Shown piece by piece: positions 4,729 through 5,585 of a DNA stretch of 5,585 bases (positions are counted from its first letter, which is position 1; every line of letters begins with the position of its first letter). The notes beneath the pieces were generated by a model. The model saw nothing but the letters and a program-made list of their open reading frames with translations, did not search any database and was not told where the DNA came from. The DNA comes from Nitrospinales bacterium. Its GTDB lineage: Bacteria > Nitrospinota_A > UBA7883 > JACRGQ01. The translations under genes were made by a program, and so were the position numbers. Location of the stretch: the NCBI GenBank assembly GCA_023248615.1, contig JAHFEI010000151.1:1-5585 (forward strand). Reading direction: 5' to 3'.

Positions 4729-5585
4729 TAAACAGAAAATTGCGCGTGGCCATGGCCGCGTTCTCCGTCATTCTCGGCGCTTTCCTTGGCATATATGCGT
4801 GCGGTTCATCCACTACTGCCACCACGGCGGCCACTACTACTACGACAACGCCGGTCGTTACCCCAACATCGCTTCTTCTAGGGCAATGGCTGGGACAGAA
4901 TTCCACAAACACGTGCCTTCCCAAGACTGATGCATGCTACCTCACAAAATTCACCGCTACCTTCACGAGTAGCGGCACCTATTCCATAGTTTCAGACGAT
5001 GGCGGCGCGGTAACCGGGGCGTTTACCGCCACTGCCACAACGATCTCAACCACTGTGGCCGCTTCTGCGTCTGCCTCCGGTTGTACAATCAGCTTTACAG
5101 GCGTTGGCGGCGCTATTACGGCGCCAGCCGTAGTATCCGGCGGTTCCGGCTACTCGGTAGGGCAGGTACTTTCGGTAACTGGTGGTACGGGTGGCACGGT
5201 TACGGTTGCTTCAGTTACCGGCGGCGCGGTCGCGACCATCACAGTATCCGCTGCCGGTAGCGGATATACCACCAACTCCACTGCCTCAACATCAGTCATC
5301 TCCACATCCTCGGGTTGTACAATCAGCTTTACAGGCGTTGGCGGCGCTATTACGGCGCCAGCCGTAGTGTCCGGCGGTTCCGGCTACTCGGTAGGCCAGG
5401 TGCTTTCAGTAGCTGGCGGTACAGGCGGTATGGTTACTGTTGCTTCAGTTACCGGCGGCGTGGTTGCAAGCGTCACAATGGTCGCGGCTGGTAGCGGATA
5501 TCCCATCACCGCTACGGCCTCCGGTTGTACAATCAGCTTTACAGGCGTTGGCGGCGCTATTACGGCGCCAGCCGTAGTGTCCGGC
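4725..5585 (+). CDS. Secreted lipoprotein with tandem Gly/Thr/Val-rich repeats, 3'-partial
   Basis: Open from ATG 4725 (GGTGG six bases upstream) to the window edge, 287 codons without a stop. The N terminus is a lipoprotein signal peptide: basic residues (N-R-K-L-R), a hydrophobic core at ~8-24 and lipobox I-Y-A-C with C26 as the lipidation site. A Thr/Ser/Ala linker spans ~28-49. Residues ~50-117 form a small domain containing Q-W55, C64 and C71, and T-F-x-x-x-G-x-Y, which loosely recalls beta-barrel lipocalin-like starts. From residue 118 come tandem repeats, each opening with S-G-C-T-I-S-F-T-G, containing GSGYSVGQVL, and closing with AGSGY. I do not recognise a named family; similar GxGY beta repeats occur in surface and phage tail-type proteins. 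A cell-surface or outer-membrane-attached structural or adhesive role is a guess. Confidence 0.85.
   Translation, partial: MINRKLRVAMAAFSVILGAFLGIYACGSSTTATTAATTTTTTPVVTPTSLLLGQWLGQNSTNTCLPKTDACYLTKFTATFTSSGTYSIVSDDGGAVTGAFTATATTISTTVAASASASGCTISFTGVGGAITAPAVVSGGSGYSVGQVLSVTGGTGGTVTVASVTGGAVATITVSAAGSGYTTNSTASTSVISTSSGCTISFTGVGGAITAPAVVSGGSGYSVGQVLSVAGGTGGMVTVASVTGGVVASVTMVAAGSGYPITATASGCTISFTGVGGAITAPAVVSG
5076..5585 (+). repeat. In-frame tandem protein-coding repeats (3 copies, last cut off)
   Basis: Copy 1 spans 5076-5309 (78 codons), copy 2 spans 5310-5519 (70 codons), and copy 3 begins at 5520 and is cut at 5585. The first ~100 bases of copies 1 and 2 differ at only about six positions, nearly all synonymous, encoding 33 identical residues. 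The visible 66 bases of copy 3 differ from each of the others by a single base. The second halves diverge more and account for the length difference. Confidence 0.9.
5106..5129. repeat. Hairpin-capable motif inside each repeat copy (first copy)
   Basis: GGC-GGCGC, a 7-base loop, then GCGCC-A-GCC can form an 8-bp stem with one bulged base. It recurs identically at 5340-5363 and 5550-5573 and encodes G-G-A-I-T-A-P-A in each. It may be only a result of Gly/Ala codon use. Confidence 0.4.

Noticed and set aside
4509..4924. - strand ORFs across the intergenic region and lipoprotein start
   Set aside because: They oppose a frame with a clear lipoprotein signal and repeats, and their translations are low-complexity.
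5076..5585. CRISPR array
   Set aside because: The repeats are long, spaced 210-234 bases apart, in frame and protein-coding, with related and not unique intervening sequence.

Overview
The window reads as ordinary chromosomal DNA of a Gram-negative bacterium with moderate G+C. The supporting signs are a lipobox-type lipoprotein, a cytochrome-b-type membrane redox protein, and a yicC-gmk-folD housekeeping cluster with E. coli-like FolD active-site spacing. The phylum cannot be fixed from the sequence alone.

Bases 1-1675 (+ strand) hold the 3' part of a membrane redox gene: a cytochrome-b-like region with helix IV histidines and a degenerate PEWY-like motif, then two [4Fe-4S] clusters, then an MvhD-like domain. 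A small signal-anchored protein of unknown function follows and is translationally coupled by an ATGA overlap. The redox gene is interrupted by an in-frame TAG at 993-995. The same frame stays open to 1160, where its TGA overlaps the next start, so the TAG is an internal stop and not the natural end.

Bases 1713-4099 (- strand) are a tight operon read from right to left: yicC (YicC-family endoribonuclease), gmk (guanylate kinase) and folD (methylenetetrahydrofolate dehydrogenase/cyclohydrolase). gmk is intact. yicC and folD each lack one base, near 3341 and 2086 respectively. Each gives an N-terminal ORF with a premature end and a C-terminal remainder in the neighbouring frame. Restoring one base gives normal family lengths of about 292 and 284 residues.

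Bases 4100-4212 form a divergent promoter region with overlapping -10 boxes. It separates yicC from a + strand gene for a 92-residue, single-repeat TMEM165/GDT1 (UPF0016) membrane protein (4213-4491). Bases 4492-4724 have no confident gene, only a possible promoter with an inverted repeat in its spacer and a doubtful 55-codon ORF. From 4725 to the window end there is an open reading frame for a secreted lipoprotein: lipobox, Thr/Ser-rich linker, a small Cys-containing domain, then tandem Gly/Thr/Val-rich repeats of 78 and 70 residues whose first ~100 bases are almost identical. It runs off the 3' edge.

The main points are three interrupted reading frames in 5.6 kb (one nonsense codon, two single-base losses) in otherwise well-conserved genes, the unusual cytochrome b-ferredoxin-MvhD fusion with its small partner, and the repeat lipoprotein. 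Single-base losses in two housekeeping genes point first to sequence errors; the TAG, which is a substitution, is harder to dismiss that way.
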